A stretch of DNA of 64,000 nucleotides from Prorocentrum cordatum. Lineage: Eukaryota > Sar > Dinophyceae > Prorocentrales > Prorocentraceae. This document shows, piece after piece, positions 18,225-29,248 of this stretch. The stretch's first letter is position 1; each line of letters begins with the position of its first letter. The position numbers and the translations under genes were made by a program. The notes below the pieces were generated by a model. It was given only the letters and a program-made list of their open reading frames with translations, had not been told where the DNA came from and did no database searches. The stretch is from positions 274,650 through 338,649 of the forward strand of contig CAUYUJ010001337.1 of assembly GCA_963575745.1 (NCBI GenBank), written 5' to 3'.

Positions 18225-19550
18225 GGGGCATATCAGGGGTTCTTAGAGGCCATCTTGGGCGTCTTGGGGGCCTCTTGGGCCGTTTTGGGGCCTTCTTGGG
18301 GCCGTCTTGGGAACCTTTTGGGTCGTCATGGGGCCATCTTGGGGGCCTCTTGGGCGATCTTGGGGGCATCTTGCGCCGCCTTGAGCCGTCGGAATGCCGA
18401 CAAGGAGCAATTTCCAACATCTTTCAAAAACCTTAGGAACATCAGCGATTTTGGCCTCTTCGTGCCCTCCTGGAAGACCTCCTGGACGCCTTTCGGGCAG
18501 TCTTGGAGGCCTCTTGGGGGCCTCTTGGGCCGTCTTGGGCCATCTTGAGGCCATCTTCGGCCGTCTTGGGTGCATCTTGGGCCGTCTTGGATGCATCTTG
18601 GGGCCATATGAGCCGTTTTGGAGGCCATGGTGGCCGTCTTGGAGGCCTCTTGGGCCCTCTTGGGGCCGTCTTGGTGGCCTCTTGGGCCGTCATGGGGCCA
18701 TCTTGGAGGCCTCGTGGGCGATCTTTGGGGCCTCTTGGGCCGTCGTGAGGCGTCGGAAAAATGTAAAATAGCAAATGCAGAAATCACCCCCGAAAAAAAC
18801 CTAAGGAACCTCAATGATGTCGGCCTCTCCGGGCTCTCCTGGAGGACCTCTTGGAGGCGTCTTGGAGGCCTCTTGGAGGCCTCTTGGGCCGTCGTAGGCC
18901 ATTCGGAGGCCATCTCAGGCCGTCTTGGGTGCATCTTGGGCCGTGTTGGAGGCATCTTGGGGCCATCTTGGCCGTCTTGAAGGCATCTTGGGAGTCTTAG
19001 AGGCTTCTTGGGCCGTCTTGGGGCCTCTTGGGGGAATCTTGGGGGCCTCTTGGGCCGTCATGGGGCCATCTTGGAGACCTCTTGGGCGGTCTTGGGGGCC
19101 TCTTGAGCCGTCTTGAGGTCTTCGGAAGGCCGAAAAGAAGCAAATGCCGCAACCTTTCTCAAATACCTGAGCAAAACTAATGATTTTGGCCTCTTCGTGC
19201 CCTCCTGGAAGACCTCTTGGAGGCGTCTTGGGGGGCTCTTGGGCACCTCTTGGGCCATCTTGAGGCTATCTTGGGCCGTCTTGTATGCATCTTGGGTCGT
19301 CTTGGAGGCATCTTGGGGCCATTTGAGCCGTCTTGGAGGCCATGGTGGCCGTCTTTGAGGCGTCTTGGAGGCCATCTTGGGCCGTCTTGGAGCCGTCTGG
19401 AGCAGGAAACACCTTTGCAACCACCTCTGGGCAATCTTTCCGGGTGGCCGGCGGGACGGGACGAAGCCCCAGGGGGAGTTCTCTTAGAACAAGAACCAAA
19501 ACCAAAACCGACAGGGTCTAGCACGCCAGGCACCGGTGCGTTGAATCTAC
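18225..19550. repeat. R14 'GCCGTCTTGG' satellite, right part of the interrupted unit
   Basis: Built from degenerate 15-30-bp phrases such as 'GGCCGTCTTGGAGGCCTCTT' and 'GGGGCCATCTTGG'. About every 360 bp (near 18390, 18750 and 19120) a distinct A-rich spacer appears: 'CCGTCGGAA', 'GAAAAGAAGCAAATGC', 'CAAAAACCT', 'GATTTTGGCCTCTTCG' and 'CCTGGA(A/G)GACCTC'. It ends with 'AACCAAAACCAAAACC'. It stays open in several frames on both strands, giving Trp/Gly/Leu-rich or Arg/Pro/Lys-rich translations that I regard as non-coding. Confidence 0.85.
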
Positions 19551-20215
19551 AGGGGGCGGCGGATCGAAGACGCATACGGCGAATCACCGCCGCCCCCTGC
19601 TCCGTTGAAAGCGCCTTTGTGGCCGACAGCTGGGGCAGAGCTTGGCCAAGCTATCGGCAGTTATTCCCCGAGTCGGTTTGGAAAGATTTCGGGAACGCAT
19701 GGGGGAGCAAGAGAGGAGGCGGGGGAGGATAAGGAAAAACGAAAAGGAGGAGGCCTCTTGGGCGCCTCTTGGGCACCTCTTGGGGCCTCCTGGGAGCTTC
19801 CTGAGGGCCTCTTGGAACGTATTTTGGGCCTTTGGAGGCTTCTCGGGGGCCTGTTGGCCGTCTTTGGGCGTTCCTGGCTTTCCTGACGCCGTCGGAAGCC
19901 GTCTTGGGGGCCTGTCTGAGTCGTCTCGGGGTCCTCTTGGGGCATAGCAGGGGTTCTTAGAGGCCATCTTGGGCGTCTTGGAGGCCTCTTGGGCCGTTTT
20001 GGGGCCTTCTTGGGGCCGTGTTGGGAGCCTTTTGGGTCGTCATGGGGCCATCTTGGAGGCCTCTTGGGCCCTCTTGGACCGTCTTGGGGCCCTCTTGGGC
20101 CGTCTTGGGGCCGTCTTGGGGAGGGGACCTCTTGGACCGTTGTGGGGCGATCTTGGGGGGCTCATTGGGCCGTCTTGGAGCGTCGGAAAGCTGAAAAGGC
20201 GAGAAGGCTAAAACG
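19551..20215. repeat. R14 unit, uninterrupted, containing the unfilled retroelement target
   Basis: Begins 'CAGGGGGCGGCGGATCGAAG' and follows the same order as 10561-10976, then continues past the insertion point at 19937/19938 into sequence matching 18225 onward for at least 130 bp. The opening contains an inverted repeat, 'GGGGGCGGCGG' against 'CCGCCGCCCCC'. Confidence 0.85.
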
Positions 20216-21200
20216 GTGAGAGGCGGACCATTGCCAACATCACAATGCCCCCCCCCGTCCAACCACCCGTCCAAGATCGCAAGCGTCTTGCGGGCCCTCG
20301 TGATCATGCCGATATCTTTGCCGACCTAATCACCGGTTTTTTGAATCCACCTGCACTGCCAACAGATATGCACGCAGGTGCCCATAGCAAACACGAACGA
20401 CAACATTCGGTATCGCGCCATACGCATGAGCCTTAGCAAGCACGAGCGACAATATTCGGTATCCCGCCATTGTTGGAATGACGACGAGGAGGAGGAAGAG
20501 GAGGGGGGGAGGAGGAGGAGGAGGAGGAGGAGGAGGAGGAGGAGGAGGAGTGACCATCTTTGGCCATCGTAGCCGTTTCGGGGGCCGTCTTGGACCGTCT
20601 TGGCGCCGCGTTGAAGCCCTAGTGTGGGCCTCTTGGGCAATATTGGGGCCATCTTGAATGCTAGTGCAAACCTCGAGATTGCGAGCAACAACCTCATGAC
20701 TGTCGCTCCCCAGGGCCTGCTTTGCGACCCGCTTGCGGCCCGCCCCTGACCCGCACCCCGAACCGCCGCTGTCACGCGCATGGCTGTCGCATCCGTGCGG
20801 CAATGAGCTCCGCAGAGGGCCCCAACGGCAGGGTCAGCATGGCGGCCCCGCCTCATGTCGGCACACCCTCACACGCTCTGTGGCCCCATAATTACGGAGC
20901 GCCGCCGCAGGCTTCGGAGGCACCGTCCGCATGGCGGCCCAGCCATGTGGAATCAACCTGGAAGGATTTGATGCCGTAACAGCGCAGCACGGAACACATT
21001 CAATAGCTTTCCCACCGCGCGCGTTCGTTCACGCACCCAACATAAAGTAAGGCTGAACATCCGCGCAAAAGCAGGGCGGAAGCAGCGACGGAAAAGCAGG
21101 GCGGAAATGGACATCAACGGAAGTTGAAGAGTACGACGGAAAATTCCGCCCTCCTTACGAAATTGCTCCAATGTAGGGCGGATCAGGAGTCACGGCTGAT
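20216..21200. other. No gene; short GGA tract and diverged repeats
   Basis: Contains a (GAGGAG)n tract at 20484-20550, a pair of 'AGCGACAATATTCGGTAT'-type phrases at 20390-20465, and at 20855-20945 a phrase resembling the 34.8-kb satellite ('TGTCGGCACACCCTCACACG'). Open frames are short and lack signatures. Confidence 0.5.
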
Positions 21201-21206
21201 GGGCGT

Positions 21207-21352
21207 GTTTTCCACCACCACCACCATAAGTTGGAGGGGGGAAGGAGGAGGAGGACGAGGAGGAAGAGAACGAAGAAGAGAAGGAGGAGAAGGAGGAGGA
21301 GGAGGAGGAGGACCCCCTCGCCCTCCAACTTATCGTGGTGGTGGTGAAAAAC
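21207..21352. repeat. R12 inverted-repeat element with GGA core
   Basis: The left arm 'TTTCCACCACCACCACCATA' continues 'AGTTGGAGGG', and the right arm is 'CCCTCCAACTTATCG' then '(TGG)n' and 'TGAAAAA', so the arms pair over about 30 bp. The loop is a GGA/GAA-rich purine tract. It is a fold-back element of about 145 bp; no second copy was found in this window. Confidence 0.75.
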
Positions 21353-21616
21353 AGGCCCATAAAAGGCAGTGCACCGCGACGGAGGCTGGAAGCGTCCGCG
21401 GGGGCAGCCTTGGCAGCTGCGCCTGCGCAGGCCGTCGGCAGCTGCTCCGCGGGGGCAGCGGCCGCCCCGGGCCCCTCCGGCGGGATGGCTGGCGGAGAAG
21501 GCCGCGCGGAGCGTGGCGGCAGCCGCGCGGGCGGTTGCCGGCGGAAGCGCTGCCTCCGCGGAGGTGGCGTTTTCTTCTCCCTCCCCCCTTAGGGTAACAA
21601 AAAGTAACATAAACAT

Positions 21617-21781
21617 ACATAAACATAGAAACTCGGAGGTCCGCGCGGATTTCTCGGATCGGCACTGGGGCCCCCCGGCGGCGCCTCCGGCGCCGCCCCT
21701 GGCGCGCTCCGCGCGCCAGGGAGGGGGCCCCAGCCCCGATCCGAGAAATCCGCGCGGACCTCAGAGTTTTTATATTCATGC
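21617..21781. repeat. R1 GC hairpin element, second good copy
   Basis: Arms 'GGTCCGCGCGGATTTCTCGG' and its reverse complement near 21738-21757, with the same 'GGCGCGCTCCGCGCGCC' centre as at 4015. Outside are 'CATAAACATA' (left) and 'TTTTTATATTCATG' (right). It is clearly the same family, with its own sequence variant in the arms. Confidence 0.85.
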
Positions 21782-22589
21782 CACTTTTTGTTCCCCTATT
21801 CTTCTCCCTCCCCCCCGGCCTCTTGGCCGGGGGGTGCAGGGTCTTGGGTGCGTCGGTTTGGTGTCCTGCCACCGGTGCCCCGATGGTGCCCTGTGCGCGT
21901 GGGGGGTCCGCCCCCCCCCTCCCCGCGGATAGAGCGTCGTGGATCCCCAGGCTTCCGGCGCGCCGCGGGCGTCCGCGGCCAATGTGGTGGCATATCGGCG
22001 GATGGCGGACCCCCTCCCTCCCTGTCCCTCCCCCCCGCTCGGGTGGCGGCGGTGACGGTCTGGTTGGCGCCCCCTCTTCCTCAAGTTGCAGTGTGGGGTC
22101 TTGGGTTGAGGGCGGCAGTGTTGCACTGCCGCGTCGTTCTCAGAGCAGGCTGACAGCGCACGCCCTGGCCAAAGGCCGGGGAGCATGCGGCAAGGCCACA
22201 GTTTGCCTACTGCATGTTCGAGTTCCGGCATCTTGGACGTGCTGGCGGTCTTTGGGCCATCCCTGGTGGGAGCTGATTGGCATGACAGGTCGTGCCCCCC
22301 CCGTCTGCAGGGCTTCTTGGGCCCTCGAACGTGCCTGGGGCCTGGGCCGTGGGTCCATCCTCGGGGCCCGTTGGACCGTCCTGGGCGCCCTGCACCCTCG
22401 AGAGGGACAACGCGAGAGGGCGCAACCCAGTTGCCTCGATACGCCCGTTTTGAAACGCAACACGTGCCATGTTCAGGACGTCCGTGTCAATACGTTGCGT
22501 GTTGGTTCCACGTAATGTCCAAAACGGGTTAAAACATATGACCCCCCCGGATCCCGACGGCCATTAATTCGCATCCGAATAACTATTTG

Positions 22590-24906
22590 TTTTATCTGTC
22601 CCCACAGAAAAAAATCCATGGATGCCGATCGATGCCATTTGTATGTACCTCTGTGCCAGGGAGAATGCCGATGGGGATGTTCCCGTCTTCCGATCAGATA
22701 ATGAATGTTTACATTGCGTTTTCGCCATTGGGCTTTGGAGTTCAACATCGCTCCCGTGGTATAGAACCTATCAGCGGTATGCCGCCGCCGCGCGCGCGTT
22801 GGCGATTGGCATTTGGGCATCCAGTGTCGTAGATCCACATGGCGATGTCCCCGTCTTCCGGTCAGAAAATGCATTTTTACAACTGGTTTTCGCCATTGGG
22901 TTTTGGAGTTCAACCTCGCTCCCGTTGTATAAAACCTATCAGCGGCATGCCGCCGCCGCGCGCGCGCGCGCGCTGGCGATTGGAAGTTGTGCATTCAGTG
23001 TCGCATTTCCACATGAGGAGGTTCCCGTCTTCCGATCAGAGAATGCATTTTTACATTGGGCTTCGCCCTTGGATTTTGGAGTTCAACCTCGCTCCCGTTG
23101 TGTACAAATCCATCAGCGGCATGCCGCGCGCTGGCGATTGGCATTTGGGCATCCAGTGTCGTAGATCCACATGGCGATGCGTCTTCCGATCAGACAGTGC
23201 ATGTTTACATGTTTTTGCCACTGGGTTTTGGAGATCAAATTTCGTTCCGTTGCATCAAATCTATCAGCGGCATGCCGCCCCCGCCGCGCGCTGGCGATTT
23301 GCATGTTTGCGTTCACTGTTGCATATCCACATTGGGATGTTCCCGTCTTCCGATCAGAGAACGATTTTTTACATTGGGCTTTCGCCATTTAGTTCGGACG
23401 TGCAACTTCGTTCCCGTTGTATCGAATCTATCAGCGGCATGCCGCCGCCGCGCGCGCATGTTGGCGATTGGCATTTTTGCATTCAGTGTCGTATATCCAC
23501 ATGGGGATGTTCCTGTCTTCCGATCAGAGAATGCATTTTTAGATTGTGTTTTCGCCATTGGGTTTTGGAGATCGAATTTCGTCCCGTTGTATAGCATCTA
23601 TCAGCGGCATGCCGCCGCCGCGCGCGCGCGGGCGTGCGCTGGCGATTGGCATGTGTGCATTCAGTGTCGCATATCCACATGGGGATGTTCCCGTCTTCCG
23701 ATCAGAATGAATGTTTACATTGCGTTTTCGCCATTGGGCTTTGGAGTTCAACATCGCTCCCGTGGTATAGAACCTATCAGCGGTATGCCGCCGCGCGCGT
23801 TGGCGATTGGAATTTGGGCATCCGGTGTCGTAGATCCACATGGCGATGTTCCCGTCTTCCGATCAGACAGTGCATGTTTTACATGTTTTCCTGTCTTCCG
23901 ATCAGAGAATGCATTCTTACATTGGTTTTTGCCATTGGACATTGGAGTTCAACATCGCTCCCGTTGTATAACACGTATCAGCGGCGTGCCGCCGCCGCGC
24001 GCGCGTTGGCGATTGGAATGTGCCAGTGTCGCATTTCCACATGAGGATGTTCCCGTCTTCCGATCAGATAATGCATTTTTGCATTGGGTTTTCGCCATTG
24101 GATGTTGGAGTTCAACCACGCTCCCGTTGTATAAAAATCTACCAGCGGCATGCCGCGCGCGCGTTGGCGATTGGCATTTGGGCATCCAGCGCCGTAGATC
24201 CACATGGCGATGTTCCCGTCTTCCGATCAGAAAATGCATTTTTACATTTTTTTTGTCAATGGGTTGTGGAGATCACATTTCGTTCCGTTGTATCACATCT
24301 ATCAGCGGCATGCCGCCGCCGCGCGCGCTGGCGCTGGGCATTTTTGCGTTCACTGTTGCATATCTACATTGGGATGTTCCCGTCTTCCGATCAGGGAATG
24401 ATTTTTTACATTGGGCTTTCGTCATTTAGTTTTGAAGTGTAACTTCGCTCCCGTTGCATCAAATCTATCAGCGGCATGCCGCCGCCGCGCGCGCTTTCTG
24501 GCGATTGGCATTTTTGCATTCAGTGTCGTATATCCACATGGGGATGTTCCCGTCCCCCGATCAGAGAATGCATTGTTACATTGGGTTTTCGCCATTGGGT
24601 TTTGGAGATCGAATTTCGTCCCGTTGTATAACACCTATCAGCGGCATGCCGCCGCCGCGCGCGCGCGAAATGTCGTTCCGTTGTAGAAAACCTATCAGTG
24701 GCATGCCGCCGCAGCGCGCGCGCTGGCGCTTGGCATTTTTGCATTGAGTGTCGTATATCCACATTGGGATGTTCCCGTTTTCCGATCAGAGAGTACATTT
24801 TTACACATGGGTTTTCGCCATTGGTACTGGAGTGCAACATCGCCCCCGTTGTATCAAATCTACCAGTGGCGTGCTGCATTTTCGTATTCAGTGCCGCTTC
24901 GCAACC
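22590..24906. repeat. 165-bp satellite, about 13 monomers, six-monomer higher-order unit
   Basis: Each monomer carries 'TTCGCCATTGGG', 'CTATCAGCGGCATGCCG', a (GC)n run, 'GGCGATTGGCATTT', 'ATATCCACAT' and 'GTTCCCGTCTTCCGATCAG'. The last phrase starts at about 22684, 22852, 23026, 23180, 23344, 23514, 23692, 23853, 24054, 24217, 24380, 24550 and 24776. Monomers six apart (offset 1.00-1.04 kb) are more alike than neighbours, which shows a higher-order duplication. Long open frames through the array come from repeat periodicity and are not called as genes. Confidence 0.9.
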
Positions 24907-25085
24907 CAGACAGGGTGCGCGGTGCGCAGGGAGTGGTCCCTGAGCGCAGTCTCTATCCACGCTGGGGTCGCAGGGCGTGGCAGGCGTGGCCTGACGCCGA
25001 GAGGGGGCGCGCAGGAATCTGCCCCTGCACGCAGGGCGCCAGGGCGGTCGCGGGGACGTTTCCAGCGATCATGTTTGCCCCGCCT
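24907..25085. other. Nothing recognised between satellite and AT tract
   Basis: GC-rich, non-repetitive at the scale visible. It has no domain signature. Confidence 0.4.
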
Positions 25086-25086
25086 C

Positions 25087-25089
<3 letters not shown>

Positions 25090-25156
<67 letters not shown>
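25090..25156. repeat. (AT)n microsatellite
   Basis: About 67 bp of alternating TA with one 'TACATA' interruption, sharply different from the flanking GC-rich DNA. Confidence 0.97.
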
Positions 25157-25158
<2 letters not shown>

Positions 25159-25689
25159 GCGCACTACAGCGCTGGGGAAAACAATGTTTTAAACTGTCTC
25201 CCCAGACTACTGTTAAAAAACAAGTGTTATACAGTATTGGACTACGTTTTGGCGAATGTATCGCGCCGGACCTACGTTTTCAGCCTACGTGTTGAGCTCC
25301 GTTTCGATACGCTACGTGTTGCGTGTTGCGTACTGGTGCAACTAAGGGGCGCAAGTCCTTGGAACACACGAGGTGATCAGTCAGCTCGGTCCCGTGGGCC
25401 TGACTTCGGAGCGCTCGAGGCGGCCCACGAGGCACCCATGCGGACTTCAGTAGGGCGGTCCCCGGAATTGGTTGTTGTTTTGGCCGTGTTGGACGCATGA
25501 GGCCTTCGTCGCGCTCCCGAGGCCTCCAGAACAGTCGCGCGGGCCGCCGCGCAAACGCCCGGAAACGCCGCAGCGCGACCTTGACGCCCGGTATCGTCGT
25601 TCCCCATATGAATTGCGGACAAATCGAAAGGGCCGACGTGAGGCATTTCCATTCAGCGCCTACGGCACGGCGGCGGACATAAATCTTAC
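25157..25689. other. No gene recognised
   Basis: Short frames only. The phrase 'TTTCGATACGCTACGTGTTGCG' at about 25302 resembles '...TCCGTGTCAATACGTTGCGTGTTGG' at 22480, so these may be two fragments of one older repeat. Confidence 0.35.
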
Positions 25690-25855
25690 ATTATTTCGCC
25701 TTCCCCCCCAAAAACCCACGACGCGCCCAGACAGCCAAAGAAGACACCAGAAGCCCAAAAGAGGACCTATAAGCCTTCAACAGGCCCCAAGACAACCCCG
25801 CGCGGCGCCAGGAACCCCCAGGGTAGCCCGATGGGGTCACCAGGACCATCTCCTG
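25690..25855. repeat. R14 satellite fragment in reverse orientation
   Basis: Read on the minus strand it gives 'CTTGGGGCCTGTTGAAGG', 'CCTCTTTTGGGCTTCTGG' and similar phrases of the R14 family. It is the only inverted piece seen in the window. Confidence 0.55.
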
Positions 25856-27060
25856 ATTCAACGTCCTTGTTCAATTGCCTTTTACTGTCTTCCGTCGTCG
25901 TCTTCGTCGTCGTCGTCCTCCGCATTCCTCCTCGTATTTGCCCTCGTTATCTTCGTCCTCCTCCTTGTGCTTTTCTTCCTCCTCGTGTCCCCATGCTCCT
26001 TCTCTCTATCCTCACGTTCTCCACGTCGTCCTCGTCATCGCCTCATCGTCGCCCTCGCCTTCCTTTTCTTCTTTTTCGCCCAAGAAGCCCATTGGACTAA
26101 AGCGGCGATCCCCGTTCTTGTCCGATCAGGCTTACAATATCACAGTATTTCGCCTCGGCCCTGGCACTTTGTCGCCCTTAGCCTTGAGCATTCCCGAACA
26201 GACTTGCCTCATCCTCCATGTTCCGCGCTTCCCTCACCACTTCCCAGCTCACAAGGGTGACTAGCATGATCTCATGTAACCGGTTGTATGTTCCCCAGAT
26301 TTCCCCCACGCTCGGACCACACGATTGTGTGTGTGATTTGTTGGTAGAGGTGCCGCCACCGCTGCTTCGAATAAGTGGATTTCCGTTCCCTCCACGGCTT
26401 CCGACACGAGCAGGCAGCTAGAGCACGCCGCCCCTCCTTCCGCGCGCGCGGCCCCATACTGCAGAGAGCCTGTCTCAGACCGAACGAAAGGGGGGGGATA
26501 GGGAAAGGGGGGGCTACGAAATCTGCTGCATGCAGCTGGTTCTGGCCCCGCCGCCGGGCCCATTCCTCGATACATGGGCGCCTCCGGCGCCGGGAGGCGC
26601 CAGGAAAATCATCTACGTGAGCTGATTCTCAAACCCCCCCTTTGCTATCCCCCCTTTTCGCTCGGCTCGGCTGTCCCCCCCAGCCCAGCCCGAGCAGGCA
26701 GACGCTCGAGTCGGTGAAGGTGGTCGCCCGCTTCGAGGCACGACGCGCGCGGCGCTTCGCGCGGCCGCCTCGTCGACGTCGGTCGTGCCTTTGTCCGTTC
26801 CGCATTCGGCGGCGGACAGGATACCCCCAGTACGACCAATCATGCCCCCCCCCCCCTCTCAGTCCTTCTGACGGCGGGCAGGGCGTTTCGCCTGAAATTT
26901 CTTCGCCATGCATGACATTGAAGGTTGAAATTGCAGACGCTTCGCGCAATCCCACCAGTCCATCCAGAAACGATGCCCAGGCGTGTTGCCTGGACCAGGG
27001 ATGTGGAGGCGCATGCAGTGGAATAAAGAGCTATTGGAGCCGCCGTACCCTAAGAGTGGG
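25856..27060. other. No gene; pyrimidine-rich stretch and unique sequence
   Basis: A TCG/TCC-rich stretch lies at 25887-26080. The rest is GC-rich without signatures. The two strands both show open frames, none convincing. Confidence 0.4.
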
Positions 27061-27235
27061 AGGATGGAGGAGGAATCGGAGGAGGAGGGGCAGGGTGGTC
27101 GGGGAGCGGGGAGGGGGAAGAGGAAGGGAGGAGGGAGGAGGGAGGAGGGAGGGAGGGAGGAGGGAGGGAGGGAGGGAGGGAGGGAAGAGGAGGAGGAGGA
27201 GGAGGAGGAGGAGGAGGAGGAGGAGGAGCTGGGCG
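27061..27235. repeat. (GGA)n / (GGAG)n purine tract
   Basis: Purine-only strand over about 175 bp with GGA, GGAGGGA and AGGAGG units. It leads directly into an R14 block, as also seen at 10720-10790 and 19720-19750. Confidence 0.9.
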
Positions 27236-27239
27236 AGCA

Positions 27240-27610
27240 GAAAGGCCAGAGGCCTCTGACATGTCTCTCGGTGTCTCTTCGGATGTATCTTGAGAGTTTC
27301 TTGGGGTCCTATTGGAGCGTCTTGGGGCCTTCGTTGCGGTCCCAGGGGCCTCGTGGAGCGTATTTGGTACCTCCGGAGAGCGTGTTGAGGCCTCTTGGGG
27401 CTCTCTTGGGAGCCTAGTGGGGACCTGCTGGGGCCTACTGGTGCCTACTGGTGCCTTCTGGGCGAATCTTGGGGCCGTCTTGGGGCACTTTTGGGAGCCT
27501 TGGGGGCGATCTCGGGGCAATCGTACGCAGCGGAGCCCGATCAAAGAAGGGGGGGTCGCCCCCAGGAGGCCACATTGTGGCCAACACCTGAGTAAGCTCA
27601 ATGATTTGTG
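27240..27610. repeat. R14 satellite block
   Basis: 'CTTGGGGCCT' and 'CCTCTTGGGGCTCTCTTGGG' monomers without the A-rich spacer; it ends in an unrelated phrase containing 'CAATGATTTGTGCATTCTCG', reminiscent of the spacer. Confidence 0.7.
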
Positions 27611-27695
27611 CATTCTCGCCGAGGCCTCCTTGGACGCTCAAATCGGTCCCGACCCCCCCCCCCTCGAGACCCAGGGGTAGGGGGTAGGGGGAGGG

Positions 27696-28165
27696 GTCAA
27701 GGCATCTTCCTAGATAACAAGCATTCTAGCTCACTCCCACCCGCCCTCCCAACACATAAGTAACACCCGATCTTGAGCATGTTCAGCGGTCGTCTTTGGA
27801 TGGACAGCTACTGGGAACCACATCTGACCCCATGTGCGCGAGGCTGGGGCGAGATGCGCCACGCGTGCCAGGCGCGCCACGCGCGCCAGGCACTCCTGGG
27901 GCCCGAGCGTGCCAGGCACGCCTGGTGCGCCAGATGCGCCACGTGCTCCGCGTGTGCCAGGTGTGCCGCATACTCCAGCCGTACCAGGTGCGCCACGTTC
28001 GGGGGACGTGCAGAGTGTGTCGGGTGCGCCTGCGCACGTGACAGCACACACCGGGAAACATGTCGGTCCCCACCACCCTTGTCGAAATCCAATGTCCATC
28101 ATTTTGTCTGGTGGGCCTGCGCACTCGGCCATACGCCACAACCCCCGCCGTCCCTGTCAAAAACC
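27696..28165. repeat. Segmental repeat pair S, copy 1
   Basis: Aligned by eye to 31001-31525: 'TCTAGCTCACTCCC(A/G)CCCG', 'CCAACACA(T/G)AAGTAACAC', then a degenerate 'GCGCCA(C/G)GCGTGCCAGG' minisatellite of about 12 bp units, and an end 'CCCCCGCCGTCCCTGTC'. The minisatellite lies between about 27850 and 28030 here. It has no coding content. Confidence 0.7.
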
Positions 28166-28316
28166 ACTTGACAGTGATCGCGGGGTGGCCGTGCATGATC
28201 CAGATTGTAGTGGCCTTCGGCCAGTGCCGCCGATCCGGGGCGCTCCGACTGATGTGATCCTTCTTCGCCCTCGTTCCTCCTCTCTTTTTCCCTCCCCTCC
28301 TCTCACTCAGCATTTA

Positions 28317-29248
28317 TCGAAGACGCCTACGGCGAATCACCGCCGCCCCCTGCCTTTTTGGAAGCGCCTATGTGGCCGAACGTTGAGGCCAGACCTGCCA
28401 AGCTATCGGACCACGTGTTCCCCGAATCGGTTTGGAAAGCCTTCGGGGAACACGTGGGCATCTTGAAGGTCATCTTGGCCGTCTTGGAGGCCTCTTGGGC
28501 AAGCTTTGGGCGATCTTTGGGGCTTTTTGGGCCGTCTCGGGCCAGCTTCGAGCCAACTTCGGCCATCTTGGTGGGTTCCTGGCACGTCTGAAGCCGTCGG
28601 AAGCCGTTTGGGGGGCCTCTATGGGCCGACTTGGGGCCCGCTTGGAATGCTCCAGGGCCGTCTTGGAGGCCATCTTGGGCGTCTGGGAGGCCATCTTGGG
28701 CGTGTTGGAGGCCTCTTGGGCCCTCTTGGGGCCCTCTAGGGGCCATCTTGGAGGCCACTTGGGCCATCATGGGGCTCTCTTGGGGGCCTCTTGGGCGATC
28801 TTGGGGGCTTCTTGGGCCGTCTTGAGCCGTCGGAGAGCCGAAAAGGCGCAAATGCCAAAATCCTTCAAAAACCAAGGGAAAATCAATGATTTTGGCCTCT
28901 TCGGACTCTCCTGGAGGACCTCTTGGAGGCCTCTTGGGCCGTCTGGGAGGCCTCTGGGGGGCCTCTTGGGCCGTCTTGGGCCGTCTTGGACTCTCTTGGG
29001 CCGTTTTGGAGGCCGTCTTGGACCATCTCGGGCGGACTTGGAGGCCATCTTGGGCCATCTTCGCGATTTTTTGAGGATGTCCCGAGCGAAACGGCCGTTT
29101 TTGGGCATTGAAGGATGGGTTTTCCGAAATTTGCGGGTGGCCGGCGGGACGGGCCGAAGCCCACTGGGGAGTTCTTTTAGAAAAAGAACCAACACCAAAA
29201 CCTGAATCATCCAGCACGCCGTGCACCCCTGCAAGCAGGGGGCGGCGG
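28317..29248. repeat. R14 tandem unit 1 (about 930 bp)
   Basis: Begins 'CGAAGACGCCTACGGCGAATC', then 'GAATCGGTTTGGAAAGCCTT', R14 monomers, the A-rich spacer at 28828-28890, 'TCGCGATTTTTTGAGGATG', 'CGAAACGGCCGTTTTTG', and an end 'AAGAACCAACACCAAAACC', 'CAGCACGCCGTGCACC' and 'GCAGGGGGCGGCGGATC'. The next unit has the same landmarks in the same order. Confidence 0.88.

Noticed and set aside
23056-24429. 457-codon frame across the 165-bp satellite
   Set aside because: The frame follows repeat periodicity, many alternative frames are equally open, and the translation has no stable domain. Monomer length is not a multiple of three overall.
22590-24906. CRISPR-like array
   Set aside because: Repeats are 165 bp with no short spacers of unique sequence; this is a eukaryotic satellite.
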